Shown here: piece by piece, positions 8,648 to 16,532 of the stretch
Numbering within the stretch: the stretch's first letter is position 1
How the letters are laid out: each line of letters starts with the position of its first letter
Assembly: GCA_018241265.1 (NCBI GenBank)
Contig: JAFEEF010000003.1
Location: forward strand, 1 to 54,519
Origin: Pseudomonadota bacterium
GTDB lineage: Bacteria > Pseudomonadota > Gammaproteobacteria > Burkholderiales > Burkholderiaceae_C
Length of the DNA stretch: 54,519 nucleotides
Direction of reading: 5' to 3'
Program-made: the position numbers and the translations under genes
The notes under the pieces: model-generated
Told to the model about the DNA's origin: nothing
Database searches by the model: none
The model's input: the letters and a program-made list of their open reading frames with translations, nothing else

Positions 8648-9112
8648 TCAGTAGCCGCCGCGGCCGCCGCCACCGGACCGGCCACCGCCGCCATAGTTGC
8701 CGCCGCCGGACCGGCCGCCGCCACCATAGTTTCCGCCGCCGCCGCCGCCGTAATTGCCGCCACCGCCGCCGTAGTTTCCGCCGCCGCCGCTGTAGCCGCC
8801 GGAGCGACCGCCGCCGCCATAGCCGCCACCGCCGCCACCCGAGCGGAAGCCGCCCGGACGGTCTTCACGCGGCCGGGCCTCGTTGACGACGATCGCGCGA
8901 CCATCCAGCGGCTGGCCGTTCATCGCGTTGATCGCCGACTGAGCTTCGGCATCCGAGCCCATCTCGACGAAGCCGAAGCCTTTCGAGCGGCCGGTTTCGC
9001 GGTCCATCATCACCTTCGCGGAGGTGACGGTGCCGTAGGGACTGAAAGCTTGCAGCAATTCGTCGTCGCGGACGCTGTACGAGAGATTGCCGACGTAGAG
9101 TTTGTTGCCCAT
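8648..9112 (-). CDS. Glycine-rich RNA-binding protein (RRM domain)
   Basis: A 154-residue protein with one RRM domain (residues 1-80) followed by an almost pure Gly/Tyr/Arg/Ser/Asn tail (about 90-154). The RNP2 motif is KLYVGNLS (4-11) and RNP1 is KGFGFVEM (44-51), so the aromatic RNA-contact residues are present. Proteins of this build in bacteria are often cold-induced and thought to act as RNA chaperones. The tail has repeats of the type GGGGNYGGGG and GGGGRSGG, typical of low-complexity, RGG-like RNA-binding tails. It is a single-gene unit with a candidate promoter at 9210-9237 and a terminator at 8569-8597. Confidence 0.93.
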   Translation of the reverse strand: MGNKLYVGNLSYSVRDDELLQAFSPYGTVTSAKVMMDRETGRSKGFGFVEMGSDAEAQSAINAMNGQPLDGRAIVVNEARPREDRPGGFRSGGGGGGYGGGGRSGGYSGGGGNYGGGGGNYGGGGGGNYGGGGRSGGGNYGGGGRSGGGGRGGY

Positions 9113-9209
9113 CGGGGGGAGCCCCTTCCTATTTCGTCGAATCCATGTGGAGCTTCAACCCGTCGTGAACCATTCAAGCGAAGGCGCTGCTTCCGGACAC
9201 AGGTTCGTG

Positions 9210-9237
9210 AATATAAGTGAATTGGGAAAGAGTGGAA
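9210..9237 (-). promoter_or_regulatory. Candidate promoter of the RRM-protein gene; gap 9113-9415
   Basis: Reading the minus strand, TTCCAC (9237-9232) and TATATT (9215-9210) are 16 bases apart. Transcription would start near 9203, giving a leader of about 90 bases before the ATG at 9112. The -10 is strong and sits in an unusually AT-rich patch; the -35 is weak. A leader of this length could serve temperature control, as in other cold-induced RRM genes. Elsewhere in this 303-base gap I see nothing coding. Confidence 0.45.
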
Positions 9238-9436
9238 GCACTGCGCGCCAAGAAAGTGTTGTTTTGAAGTCTGCGTGCCGCCAGCCCCAACCGGACGCTA
9301 ACGTCCACGCTGGTGCCCACGGCGCAGCCGCGGTGCACGCCGACGTAGCTTGGCGATATCTGATGGCATTTTTGCGACATTCGAGATATTCGATGGAATC
9401 GTGCGGTCGCTCGTCATGCCGGCGGTCCGCGCCTCC

Positions 9437-10213
9437 ATGAGCCCGCGCATCGCGAGCCTCGTGCCCAGCGTCACCGAGCTGCTCGTCGCGCTCGGCCTCG
9501 GCGTGCAGCTCGTCGCGCGCACCGGCTTCTGCATCCATCCGGCCGAAGCGCTGCGCGACGTGCCCAAGGTCGGCGGCACCAAGGACGTGAACCTCGCCAA
9601 GCTGCGCCGCCTCGCGCCGACCCATGTGGTCGTCAACGTCGACGAGAACCGGCTCGACACGATCGAGGCGATCCGCGCCTGGGGTGCCGCGGCGCCGGAG
9701 ATCGTCGTGACGCATCCGCGCGACCCCGAACACAACCTCGACCTCGTCGATCAATTGGGCGCGACGTTCGGCGCCGTTCCGGGCGTCACGGACGCGGCCG
9801 GCCGCATCGCCTCCGCGTTGCGCCGCGAGCTCGCGGCGACGCAGCCGGCCGGCCGGGCCGCGCGCCGCGTGCTCTACCTGATCTGGCGCGACCCGTGGAT
9901 GACGGTCGCGCGCGACACCTACATCTCGCGCCTGCTGGCGCGGGTCGGCTGGCACACGCTGCCCGACGTCTGCGGCGGCGACGCCGGTGCGGCGCGCTAT
10001 CCGGCATTGCGCGGCGACGAGTCCTGGCTCGCCGAGGTCGACGACGTGCTGCTGAGCAGCGAGCCCTATCGGTTCACCGAGCGCGACATCGCAGCCGCCG
10101 CGGCGCTCTGCCCGAGCGCCGCCGTGCGTCTCGTCGACGGCGAAATGCTGAGCTGGTACGGCGTGCGCGCGATCGCCGGCCTGGCCTATCTGCGGGACAT
10201 CGCCATGGCGTGA
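9437..10213 (+). CDS. Vitamin-B12/helical-backbone metal-receptor type binding protein (BtuF-like)
   Basis: A 258-residue protein of the class III periplasmic binding fold (BtuF/FhuD type). It starts RIASLVPSVTELLVALGLG, the hallmark opening of this family, and continues with VGGTKDVNLAKLRRLAPTHVVVN and the domain-linking helix. No signal peptide is visible from the ATGs at 9437 or 9416, so the protein is predicted cytoplasmic as annotated. No BtuC/BtuD genes are adjacent. This fits the soluble cobalamin-binding-like proteins that stand alone in many proteobacteria; the ligand is uncertain. The start at 9437 was chosen because family similarity starts there; neither ATG has a clear ribosome binding site. 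Confidence 0.75.
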   Translation: MSPRIASLVPSVTELLVALGLGVQLVARTGFCIHPAEALRDVPKVGGTKDVNLAKLRRLAPTHVVVNVDENRLDTIEAIRAWGAAAPEIVVTHPRDPEHNLDLVDQLGATFGAVPGVTDAAGRIASALRRELAATQPAGRAARRVLYLIWRDPWMTVARDTYISRLLARVGWHTLPDVCGGDAGAARYPALRGDESWLAEVDDVLLSSEPYRFTERDIAAAAALCPSAAVRLVDGEMLSWYGVRAIAGLAYLRDIAMA

Positions 10214-10241
10214 TCGCGACGGCACGCCACAATCGCGCCGC

Positions 10242-10883
10242 ATGGGCCTCCTGAAGCCGCTCATCGCGCTGCTCGCGATCGTCAACCCGATCGGGGTGCT
10301 GCCGTTCTTCATCCATTTCACGCAAGGCTTCGATCGCGGCCAGCGGCAGAAGACGATCCGCGTCGCGGCCATCAGCGCCTTCCTGGTGATCTCGCTGAGC
10401 GCGCTCGCCGGGCTGCAGATCATCGAGTTCTTCGGCATCTCGCTGGCGTCGTTCCAGGTCGGCGGCGGCATGCTGCTGCTGATCTCGTCGCTGCAGATGC
10501 TGAACGCGCAGCCGGCCGAGAGCCGCAAGGACGATCTGCACGACGGCGGCAACAAGGCCGATGCCGGCGCGAGCATCGCGATCGTGCCGCTGACGATCCC
10601 GCTGCTCACCGGCCCGGCGACGATCTCGACGATGATCATCTACGCCGACAAGACCAAGCACTGGTGGCAGCTCGCGGTACTGGTCGGCTATGGCGTCGTG
10701 ATCGGTGTTTCGGTGTGGCTGACGTTCAACCTGTCGGGCCGCATCGCGCGCGTGCTCGGCAGGACCGGCATCAACGTGATGACGCGGCTGATGGGCCTCG
10801 TGCTGGCGGCGCTCGCGGTCGAGGTGATGTCCGATGGCCTCATCAAGCTGTTCCCGGTGCTCGCGGCGGGCGCGAGCAAATGA
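10242..10883 (+). CDS. MarC-family integral membrane protein
   Basis: A 213-residue protein with six hydrophobic segments and the MarC/NAAT signature opening LIALLAIVNPIGVLPFFIHFT. Further family-type stretches are AISAFLVISLSALAGLQI and VPLTIPLLTGPATISTMI. Function of MarC proteins is not settled; some homologs move amino acids. The Asp/Lys-rich loop (SRKDDLHDGGNKAD) between segments 3 and 4 is cytoplasmic or periplasmic by inference. A CACAAT hexamer lies just upstream of the ATG. Its stop overlaps the next ATG (ATGA), so it is co-transcribed with the GMC oxidoreductase. Confidence 0.88.
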   Translation: MGLLKPLIALLAIVNPIGVLPFFIHFTQGFDRGQRQKTIRVAAISAFLVISLSALAGLQIIEFFGISLASFQVGGGMLLLISSLQMLNAQPAESRKDDLHDGGNKADAGASIAIVPLTIPLLTGPATISTMIIYADKTKHWWQLAVLVGYGVVIGVSVWLTFNLSGRIARVLGRTGINVMTRLMGLVLAALAVEVMSDGLIKLFPVLAAGASK

Positions 10884-12535
10884 GCGGCGACGCGGCTTAC
10901 GACTACATCATCTGCGGTGCCGGCACCGCCGGCTGCCTGCTCGCGAACCGGCTGAGCGCCGATCGGACGAAGCGCGTGCTGCTGATCGAGGCCGGCGGCA
11001 ACGACGACTACCTCTGGATCCACATCCCGGTCGGCTACCTCTATTGCATCGGCAACCCGCGTACCGACTGGCTCTACAAGACCGATGCCGATCCGGGCCT
11101 GAACGGCCGCAGCCTGATCTATCCGCGCGGCAAGGTGCTGGGCGGCTGCAGCAGCATCAACGGCATGATCTACATGCGCGGCCAGGCGCGCGACTACGAC
11201 GCCTGGGGCGCGCGCGGCAATCCGGGCTGGAGCTGGGACGAGTGCCTGCCGCACTTCCTCGCGCACGAGGACTACCACGGCGGCGCCGACGCGCTGCATG
11301 CGGCGCCGGGCTTCGATCCGAGCGGCGCGCGCGCCGGCGGCGAATGGCGCGTCGAGCGGCAGCGCCTGTCGTGGGACATCCTCGATGCGTTCGCCGCTGC
11401 GGCGCAGCAGGCCGGCATCCCGGCGACCACGGACTTCAACCGCGGCGACAACGAAGGCGTCGGCTACTTCCACGTCAACCAGCGTGCCGGCATCCGCTGG
11501 AACGCGACCAAGGCGTTCCTGCGGCCGGCGCTGCGCCGGCCCAACCTCGAGCTGCGCACCGGTGCGCTGATCCGCCGCGTGCTGCTGTCGGACGGCGTAG
11601 CTCCGCCGGCGGCCACCGGTGTCGAACTGATGCGCGGCGGTCGTGTCGAGACGGCGCGTGTCGCGGCCGGCGGCGTGGTGGTCCTCGCGACCGGCGCGAT
11701 CGGCACGCCGCAGCTCCTGCAGCTCTCCGGCATCGGCCCGGCCGCGTTGCTGGCGTCGCAGGGCATTCCGCTGCGCCATGAGCTGCCCGGCGTCGGCGCG
11801 AACCTGCAGGACCATCTGCAGATCCGCGCGGTCTACAAGGTCGCCGGCGTGCGCACGCTGAATGCGCACGCGAGCACGTGGTGGGGCAAGGCGCAGATCG
11901 GCCTCGAATACCTGCTGCGGCGCACCGGCCCGATGAGCATGGCGCCGTCGCAGCTCGGTGCGTTCACGCGCAGCGACCCGGCGCAGCCGCATCCGAACCT
12001 CGAATACCACGTGCAGCCGCTGTCGCTCGACGCGTTCGGCCAGCCGCTGCATGCGTTCGACGCGTTCACCGCGAGCGTCTGCAACCTCAATCCGACGAGC
12101 CGCGGCGCGGTGTCGATCACCTCGCCCGATCCGGCGCAAGCACCGAGCATCGCGCCGCGTTACCTCAGCACCGATGCGGATCGTCTGGTCGCCGCCGAGA
12201 GTCTACGGCTGACCCGTCGCATCGTCGCGCAGCCGGCGCTCGCCCGCTACCGTCCCGAGGAGTACAAGCCCGGCGTGCAGTTCCGGACCGACGCCGAGCT
12301 CGCGAAGCTCGCCGGCGACATCGGCACGACGATCTTCCATCCGGTCGGCACCGCGATGATGGGTCCGGCGAACGACCCGATGGCGGTGGTCGACGCGCGC
12401 CTCCGCGTGCACGGCGTGCGTGCGCTGCGCGTCGCCGATGCCAGCATCATGCCGACCATCACCAGCGGCAACACCAATTCGCCGACCCTGATGATCGCCG
12501 AACGCGCCGCGGCCTGGCTGCGCGCCGGGCAGTGA
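10880..12535 (+). CDS. GMC-family FAD-dependent oxidoreductase (choline/alcohol dehydrogenase-like)
   Basis: A 551-residue flavoprotein. The N-terminal FAD-binding motif is GAGTAG (13-18), followed by the GMC signatures PRGKVLGGCSSINGMIYMRG and GAIGTPQLLQLSGIGP. The catalytic His region is near HPVGTAMMG and the second conserved His/Asn region is TSGNTNSPTLMIAERAA. The family oxidises alcohol groups (choline, long-chain or polyethylene-glycol-type alcohols); the substrate cannot be read from the sequence. No signal peptide, no betaine-aldehyde dehydrogenase beside it, so BetA identity is not supported. Translation is coupled to marC by an ATGA overlap. Confidence 0.9.
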   Translation: MSGDAAYDYIICGAGTAGCLLANRLSADRTKRVLLIEAGGNDDYLWIHIPVGYLYCIGNPRTDWLYKTDADPGLNGRSLIYPRGKVLGGCSSINGMIYMRGQARDYDAWGARGNPGWSWDECLPHFLAHEDYHGGADALHAAPGFDPSGARAGGEWRVERQRLSWDILDAFAAAAQQAGIPATTDFNRGDNEGVGYFHVNQRAGIRWNATKAFLRPALRRPNLELRTGALIRRVLLSDGVAPPAATGVELMRGGRVETARVAAGGVVVLATGAIGTPQLLQLSGIGPAALLASQGIPLRHELPGVGANLQDHLQIRAVYKVAGVRTLNAHASTWWGKAQIGLEYLLRRTGPMSMAPSQLGAFTRSDPAQPHPNLEYHVQPLSLDAFGQPLHAFDAFTASVCNLNPTSRGAVSITSPDPAQAPSIAPRYLSTDADRLVAAESLRLTRRIVAQPALARYRPEEYKPGVQFRTDAELAKLAGDIGTTIFHPVGTAMMGPANDPMAVVDARLRVHGVRALRVADASIMPTITSGNTNSPTLMIAERAAAWLRAGQ

Positions 12536-12634
12536 GTCGCCGGAGCGAAGTGCCTATGCAATTGCACAGCGCAGGCGACTCGGCTCAGAGGCTGTCCCGA
12601 ACTCACGAGATTCGAATGCCTTCCAGCCTCTGAG
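12534..12634. repeat. Two consecutive inverted repeats between the GMC gene and a receiver gene
   Basis: First repeat: GAGTCGCC (12534-12541) with GGCGACTC (12574-12581); its loop holds the palindrome TGCAATTGCA. Second repeat: CTCAGAGGCTG (12584-12594) with CAGCCTCTGAG (12624-12634), perfect over 11 bp. There is no T tract after either, so they are not textbook terminators. They could form a structured 3' UTR, a small RNA, or be the remnant of a short mobile repeat. Confidence 0.6.
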
Positions 12635-12696
12635 TACCGTTCTGCCATCAAGGCGGCGCCGCGGCTGTCGATAATGGGCATCAGCCGCGCCCGCCC

Positions 12697-13326
12697 ATGA
12701 ACGCCTACCTGCCCCTCGCCGCGCTGTTCGAACGCCTGCGTGACATCGAAGGCGTCTACCTGTTTCCGATCCTCGCCGGCGTGGCGCTGACGATCGTGCT
12801 CGTGATCCTGCTCTTCGGGCGCCGCCGCGGCGGGATCGATGCCGCCCTCGACGACGATGCCGACGACGCGCCGGTCACCGAGCCGGCGCCGCCGCTCGGG
12901 CCGCCGGCGAAGGACGTGCTCGTCGTCGACGATTCGGCGGTGGTGCGCGCCAAGCTGCGCAAGCTGCTCGAGGGCGCCGGCTATGCGGTCGAACTGGCGC
13001 GCGACGGCCTCGAAGCGCAGCAGGCACTCGCCGCGGCGCAGTACTCGCTGCTGATCACCGACCTCGAGATGCCGAACCTCGGCGGGATGGAGCTGATCGC
13101 GAGCGTGCAGGGCAGCCTCGAGACCGAGGACCTGCCGATCATCGCGATCACCGGCCACGACGAGCTGCACGCGCACGTGCGCGACTACCAGGGCCTCTAC
13201 GGCATCTTCAAGAAGCCGTGGAACGACCGCGACCTGCTGAAGCGCGTCGAGACCCTGGTGAGGCTGCGCGCGTCGCGCACCGTGCCCGGCGCGCTGCCGG
13301 CGGCTGCGCTGTCGCGGCGCGGCTGA
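12697..13326 (+). CDS. Membrane-anchored single-domain response regulator
   Basis: A 209-residue protein. Residues 20-41 form one hydrophobic segment (YLFPILAGVALTIVLVILLF) followed by a positive stretch (GRRRGG) and an acidic/proline linker (45-72). Residues 73-195 are a receiver domain: acidic pair Asp78/Asp79 (VVDDS), phospho-acceptor Asp122 (ITDLEMPN), Thr in AITGHDE and the conserved Lys in FKKPW. There is no output domain after it. Phosphotransfer near the membrane or docking to a membrane partner is the likely role; its kinase is unknown. GATAAT (12670-12675) could be a -10 element. It converges with the ECF sigma gene with only nine bases between the stops. Confidence 0.82.
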   Translation: MNAYLPLAALFERLRDIEGVYLFPILAGVALTIVLVILLFGRRRGGIDAALDDDADDAPVTEPAPPLGPPAKDVLVVDDSAVVRAKLRKLLEGAGYAVELARDGLEAQQALAAAQYSLLITDLEMPNLGGMELIASVQGSLETEDLPIIAITGHDELHAHVRDYQGLYGIFKKPWNDRDLLKRVETLVRLRASRTVPGALPAAALSRRG

Positions 13327-13335
13327 CCGGGCGCG

Positions 13336-13872
13336 TCACGCGAGGAGCTGGCGGCGTGCGCGGTGGATGCGCACGAACAGGTTCTCCTCGCTGATCCCGA
13401 GCGTCGCGCACACCGAAGTCGTCGACTGCTCCTCGAGCACGCGCAGCCGCAGCGCGTCGCGCAGGCCGTCGGGCAGCGCGTCGATGCGCGCCAGCGTCTG
13501 CGACAGGCGCTCGCGCTGCTCGGCCACTTCGTCGGGCAGCGGTTGCGGGCAGGCGATCTCCGGTCCGCCGGCCTCGTCGTTGTCGTCGGCGAGCGGCTCG
13601 GTGCCGGACTGGCGCCGCACCAGGTCGACGATCTTGTGCTTCAGCACGGCCGTGAGCCACGAGCGCAGTGCGGCGCGGCCGCCGAACGCGGCGCGGCCGG
13701 ACAGCACCGCTTCGAAGACGTCGTGCACGGCATCCTCGGCCTGTGCCGGGTCGCGCAGGCGCCGCTGCGCGAAGCGCACCAGATAGCCGCGGTGCGCCAC
13801 CAGGTCGGCCCAGGCGATCGCGGATGCGTGCGGCGGCGCCGCGCGGGCGGCTTCAACGGTGGTGATGTGCAT
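13336..13872 (-). CDS. ECF-type RNA polymerase sigma factor (sigma-70 family)
   Basis: A 178-residue protein with sigma region 2 (about 25-95: LVAHRGYLVRFAQRRL, AEDAVHDVFEAVL, RSWLTAVLKHKIVDLVRR) and region 4 (about 125-178: LPDGLRDALRLRVLEEQST followed by the helix-turn-helix TSVCATLGISEENLFVRIHRARRQLL). The domain order and length match ECF sigma factors. The ATG at 13872 is used because the frame upstream has no sigma similarity. No anti-sigma gene is adjacent: downstream is the convergent membrane receiver, upstream is the divergent OmpR-type regulator, 124 bases away. Confidence 0.87.
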   Translation of the reverse strand: MHITTVEAARAAPPHASAIAWADLVAHRGYLVRFAQRRLRDPAQAEDAVHDVFEAVLSGRAAFGGRAALRSWLTAVLKHKIVDLVRRQSGTEPLADDNDEAGGPEIACPQPLPDEVAEQRERLSQTLARIDALPDGLRDALRLRVLEEQSTTSVCATLGISEENLFVRIHRARRQLLA

Positions 13873-13996
13873 GGCGGGCTTTCGTGGCGCTGCGATGCCT
13901 CCACTTTGGTCGGCGCACGTCGCGGCTCGATCACCGCACCTCACAGGAAGATCACATCGCGGTAAGAACGCGGTCGCGTGACGCGACAATCCGGCG

Positions 13997-14707
13997 ATGG
14001 GCCCGTCCAGCATCCTCGTCGCCGAAGACCAGGCCGACATCCGCGACCTGTTGGTCGTGAATCTGCGCAATGCCGGCTATGCGGTGACCGCGGTGGCCGA
14101 TGGCGCGGCGGCGCTCGCCGGCCACGCCGAGGCGCCGGTCGACCTGCTGATCCTCGACCTGATGATGCCGAAGATGGACGGCCTCGAGGTCTGCAAGGCG
14201 CTGCGCGCGCGCGGCAGCGCGACGCCGATCCTGATGCTGACCGCCAAGTCGACCGAGCTCGACCGCGTGCTCGGCCTGGAACTCGGCGCCGACGACTACC
14301 TGACCAAGCCGTTCTCGCTCGCCGAGCTGCTCGCGCGCGTGAAGGCGCTGCTGCGCCGCGCCGACCTGCTGCGCGCCGCGCAGGCGAGCCCGGCGGCCGG
14401 CAGCGCGATCCGCAACGGCGCGCTCGAGATCCAGCCGGCCAAGCGCCAGGTGCGCTACCGCGGCGAGCTGCTCGAGTTCACCGCGCTCGAGTTCGACCTC
14501 CTGCTGCACTTCGCGTCGCATCCGGGCCGGGTGTTCTCGCGCTCGCAGCTGCTCGACGCCGTCTGGGGCTACACCCACGACGGCTACGAGCACACCGTGA
14601 CGACGCACATCAACCGGCTGCGCGCCAAGCTCGAGGCCGACCCGATGCGGCCCGAGCTGATCCTCACGGTGCGCGGCGCCGGCTACAAGATGCGCGACGA
14701 GCCGTGA
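13997..14707 (+). CDS. OmpR/PhoB-family response regulator
   Basis: A 236-residue transcription factor: receiver domain (1-120) with acidic residues Glu10-Asp11, phospho-acceptor Asp54 (LILDLMMPKMDG), and the KPFSLAELLARV segment, then a winged-helix DNA-binding domain (about 135-235) with EFDLLLHFASHPGRVFSRSQLLDAVWG and TVTTHINRLRAKLE. It is coupled by a GTGA overlap to the histidine kinase that follows, its likely partner. GACAAT lies directly upstream of the ATG. The regulated genes and stimulus are not known. Confidence 0.93.
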   Translation: MGPSSILVAEDQADIRDLLVVNLRNAGYAVTAVADGAAALAGHAEAPVDLLILDLMMPKMDGLEVCKALRARGSATPILMLTAKSTELDRVLGLELGADDYLTKPFSLAELLARVKALLRRADLLRAAQASPAAGSAIRNGALEIQPAKRQVRYRGELLEFTALEFDLLLHFASHPGRVFSRSQLLDAVWGYTHDGYEHTVTTHINRLRAKLEADPMRPELILTVRGAGYKMRDEP

Positions 14708-16230
14708 GCGTCCGGGTCAAGCTCACGCTGACGATCGTCGCGACCGGCGTCGTGACGATCCTGCTCGTCATCGCGACGGTGCTCTATGCGTTCCGCCGCT
14801 TCGAGCACGAGACCGAGTTCCGGCGCGGCAATGCCTTCCTCGAGCGCGTCGTCGCGATGTACGACAACCTGTTCGAGCTGCACCAGCAGAGCCCCGACGA
14901 ATTCCAGGCCTGGCTGCGCACGATGGTGCTGTTCGAGCCCGACACCCAGCTCTACCTGCTCGACCCGGCCGGTACCGTGCTGGCGAGCAGCGGCCACGCC
15001 AAGCTCGCGCCCGGCTTCAAGGTCGCGATCGAGCCGGTGCGCGAGGCACTGATGCATCCGGACATGCCGTACGTGATGGGCGACGACCCGGAGCGCATGG
15101 ATGCCGACGCGGTGATCGCGGTGCAGCCGGTCAAGCCCATGCGCGCAGCCAGCGCCGACCCGCTGGCCGGCTACCTCTACCTCGTCGCTCATACCGAGCA
15201 GCTGCCCGAGGGCCGCTGGGATGCGCTGCGCATGAGCTTCGCGCAGCCCGTGCTCGGGCTGCTCGCGGCGGTCTGCGCGGTCACGACCCTGCTGGCCGCG
15301 CTGATCACGGCGTCGGTGACGCGGCCGCTGCGCCAGCTCACCGATGCGGTGTCGCACCTGTCGCAGCACGGCCTCGATGGGGGTGCGGCAAGCGCGCGCG
15401 GCGACCTGCTGCCTCCCGCCACGCGCGACGAGTTCGGCCAGCTGACGCGGGCCTTCGAGACGATGCTGGCCACGCTGCGCCGCCAGTGGGGCGCGCTGCG
15501 CCGCCTCGACCACTTCCGCCGCGAGGGCGTCAGCAACCTGTCGCATGACCTGCGCTCGCCGCTCACCGCCACGGTGGGCTGCCTGGAAATGCTCGAGCAG
15601 CGCTGGAGCGCTGCCGGCGCGGTCGCGTCGGCCGAGGAGCGCCGCCTCGTCGAGGTCGCGCTGCGCAACACCCGCAACGCGGCACGCCTGGTGCAATCGC
15701 TCGGCGAACTGGCGCAGCTCGACGAGCCGGAATTCAAGCTGCGCACCGAAGTCGTCGACGCGGCCGAGCTGCTCGACGACATCTGCCTGCGCTTTGCCGA
15801 GCGTGCCGCACAGCGCGGCGTCACGGTCGAGGCGAGCCATCCGCCCGGCGGCGCGGCGGCGCCTGCGGCGCTCGACGTCGAGCTGTTCGAGCGCGCGGTC
15901 GCGAACCTGGTCGACAACGCGCTCAAGTTCTGCCCGGCCGGCGCGCGCATCACGCTGGCCGCGGTGGTCGAGGGCGGACGGGTGCGCGTCAGCGTGGACG
16001 ACACCGGTCCCGGCATCGCGCCCGCGGACCTGCCGCACCTGTTCGATCGCCACTACCAAAGCCGCCAGAACGTTGCGCCGGCGACCGGCGAGGGCGGCAA
16101 GGGCCTGGGCCTGGCCATCGTCAAGCGCATCGCCGAACTGCATGGCGGCGATGCACGCGTCGACAGCGCGCCCGGACGTGGCACCGCGGTGGTGCTGGAC
16201 TTGCCGGCGGCGCACGCCCGAAACGCCTAG
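14704..16230 (+). CDS. HAMP-domain sensor histidine kinase
   Basis: A 508-residue membrane kinase. Membrane segments are at about 6-29 (LTIVATGVVTILLVIATVLYAF) and 181-205, enclosing a ~150-residue periplasmic sensor domain. Then come HAMP (about 206-265, ending in RDEFGQLTRAFETMLATL), HisKA with phospho-acceptor His281 (NLSHDLRSPL) and an HATPase_c domain (N box NLVDNALKF, G1 DDTGPGI, G2 GEGGKGLGLAIV). Start is GTG at 14704, overlapping the regulator's stop. No known ligand-binding domain could be named in the periplasmic part. Confidence 0.92.
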   Translation: MSVRVKLTLTIVATGVVTILLVIATVLYAFRRFEHETEFRRGNAFLERVVAMYDNLFELHQQSPDEFQAWLRTMVLFEPDTQLYLLDPAGTVLASSGHAKLAPGFKVAIEPVREALMHPDMPYVMGDDPERMDADAVIAVQPVKPMRAASADPLAGYLYLVAHTEQLPEGRWDALRMSFAQPVLGLLAAVCAVTTLLAALITASVTRPLRQLTDAVSHLSQHGLDGGAASARGDLLPPATRDEFGQLTRAFETMLATLRRQWGALRRLDHFRREGVSNLSHDLRSPLTATVGCLEMLEQRWSAAGAVASAEERRLVEVALRNTRNAARLVQSLGELAQLDEPEFKLRTEVVDAAELLDDICLRFAERAAQRGVTVEASHPPGGAAAPAALDVELFERAVANLVDNALKFCPAGARITLAAVVEGGRVRVSVDDTGPGIAPADLPHLFDRHYQSRQNVAPATGEGGKGLGLAIVKRIAELHGGDARVDSAPGRGTAVVLDLPAAHARNA

Positions 16231-16245
16231 GCGTCGCGGGAAATT

Positions 16246-16433
16246 CCCTATGCGGGGCAGCGGACGTGCCGCCTACAGTCTCGCCACTCGCGGCGGGCAC
16301 CGGTGTGGTGCCGCGCCGTCGGGGGGCAGAGGAGACTGTCCGGCTCGCCTCGGTGAGAGGCGAGCCAGCGCATAGGGCTGCAGTTCGGCCAATACAAAGC
16401 CAAGGGGCGTCAGGCTGTACCTGACGCCCTTTG
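16246..16433 (+). ncRNA. Structured RNA candidate: multi-stem element ending in a terminator-like hairpin
   Basis: In the 302-base gap between the kinase gene and the HDOD gene a compact fold can be read directly. An outer stem CCCTATGCG (16246-16254) pairs with CGCATAGGG (16369-16377). Inside, ACAGTCTC (16275-16282) pairs with GAGACTGT (16332-16339), capped by a hairpin (16291-16295 with 16314-16318, and GGCACC 16296-16301 with GGTGCC 16307-16312). A third hairpin is GGCTCGCCTC (16342-16351) with GAGGCGAGCC (16357-16366). A 14-bp hairpin with loop CTGTA (16401-16433) ends the unit. It could be a riboswitch-like leader of the HDOD gene or a stand-alone small RNA (6S-like topology is one option). 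No known RNA family was recognised. Confidence 0.7.
16401..16433 (+). terminator. Terminator-like hairpin closing the RNA candidate
   Basis: CAAGGGGCGTCAGG (16401-16414) pairs with CCTGACGCCCTTTG (16420-16433) over 14 positions, one being a G-T wobble; the loop is CTGTA. The following bases (tccatttt) are only moderately T-rich, so termination may be partial. AGGGC (16374-16378), part of the outer stem of the RNA element, could also pair with GCCCT (16426-16430), an alternative that would break this hairpin. Confidence 0.65.
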
Positions 16434-16532
16434 TCCATTTTGGGGTCATCGATTCCGGGCCGTTCAGATTCCGCCCGGACCGGCCGATATCGGGGACGAC
16501 GGCGCGCGCAGCGCCTTTGCGGATCCCGTGCC

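Noticed and set aside
8648-8850. Regular short GC repeats that could suggest a repeat array or CRISPR
   Set aside because: The repetition follows codons for Gly/Asn/Tyr in the RRM protein tail; no spacer-repeat structure.
8600-9220. Plus-strand frame rich in Ala/Thr opposite the RRM protein
   Set aside because: It is the antisense of the Gly-rich repeats of the RRM protein; low complexity and no ribosome binding site.
12605-12620. TTCGAAT similar to a tRNA T-loop
   Set aside because: The flanking bases do not form a T stem and no acceptor, D or anticodon arms can be drawn.
16325-16345. GAGGAGACTGTCCGG resembles the RNase P RNA motif GAGGAAAGTCCGG
   Set aside because: The gap of about 200 bases is too short for RNase P RNA and the other conserved blocks are missing.
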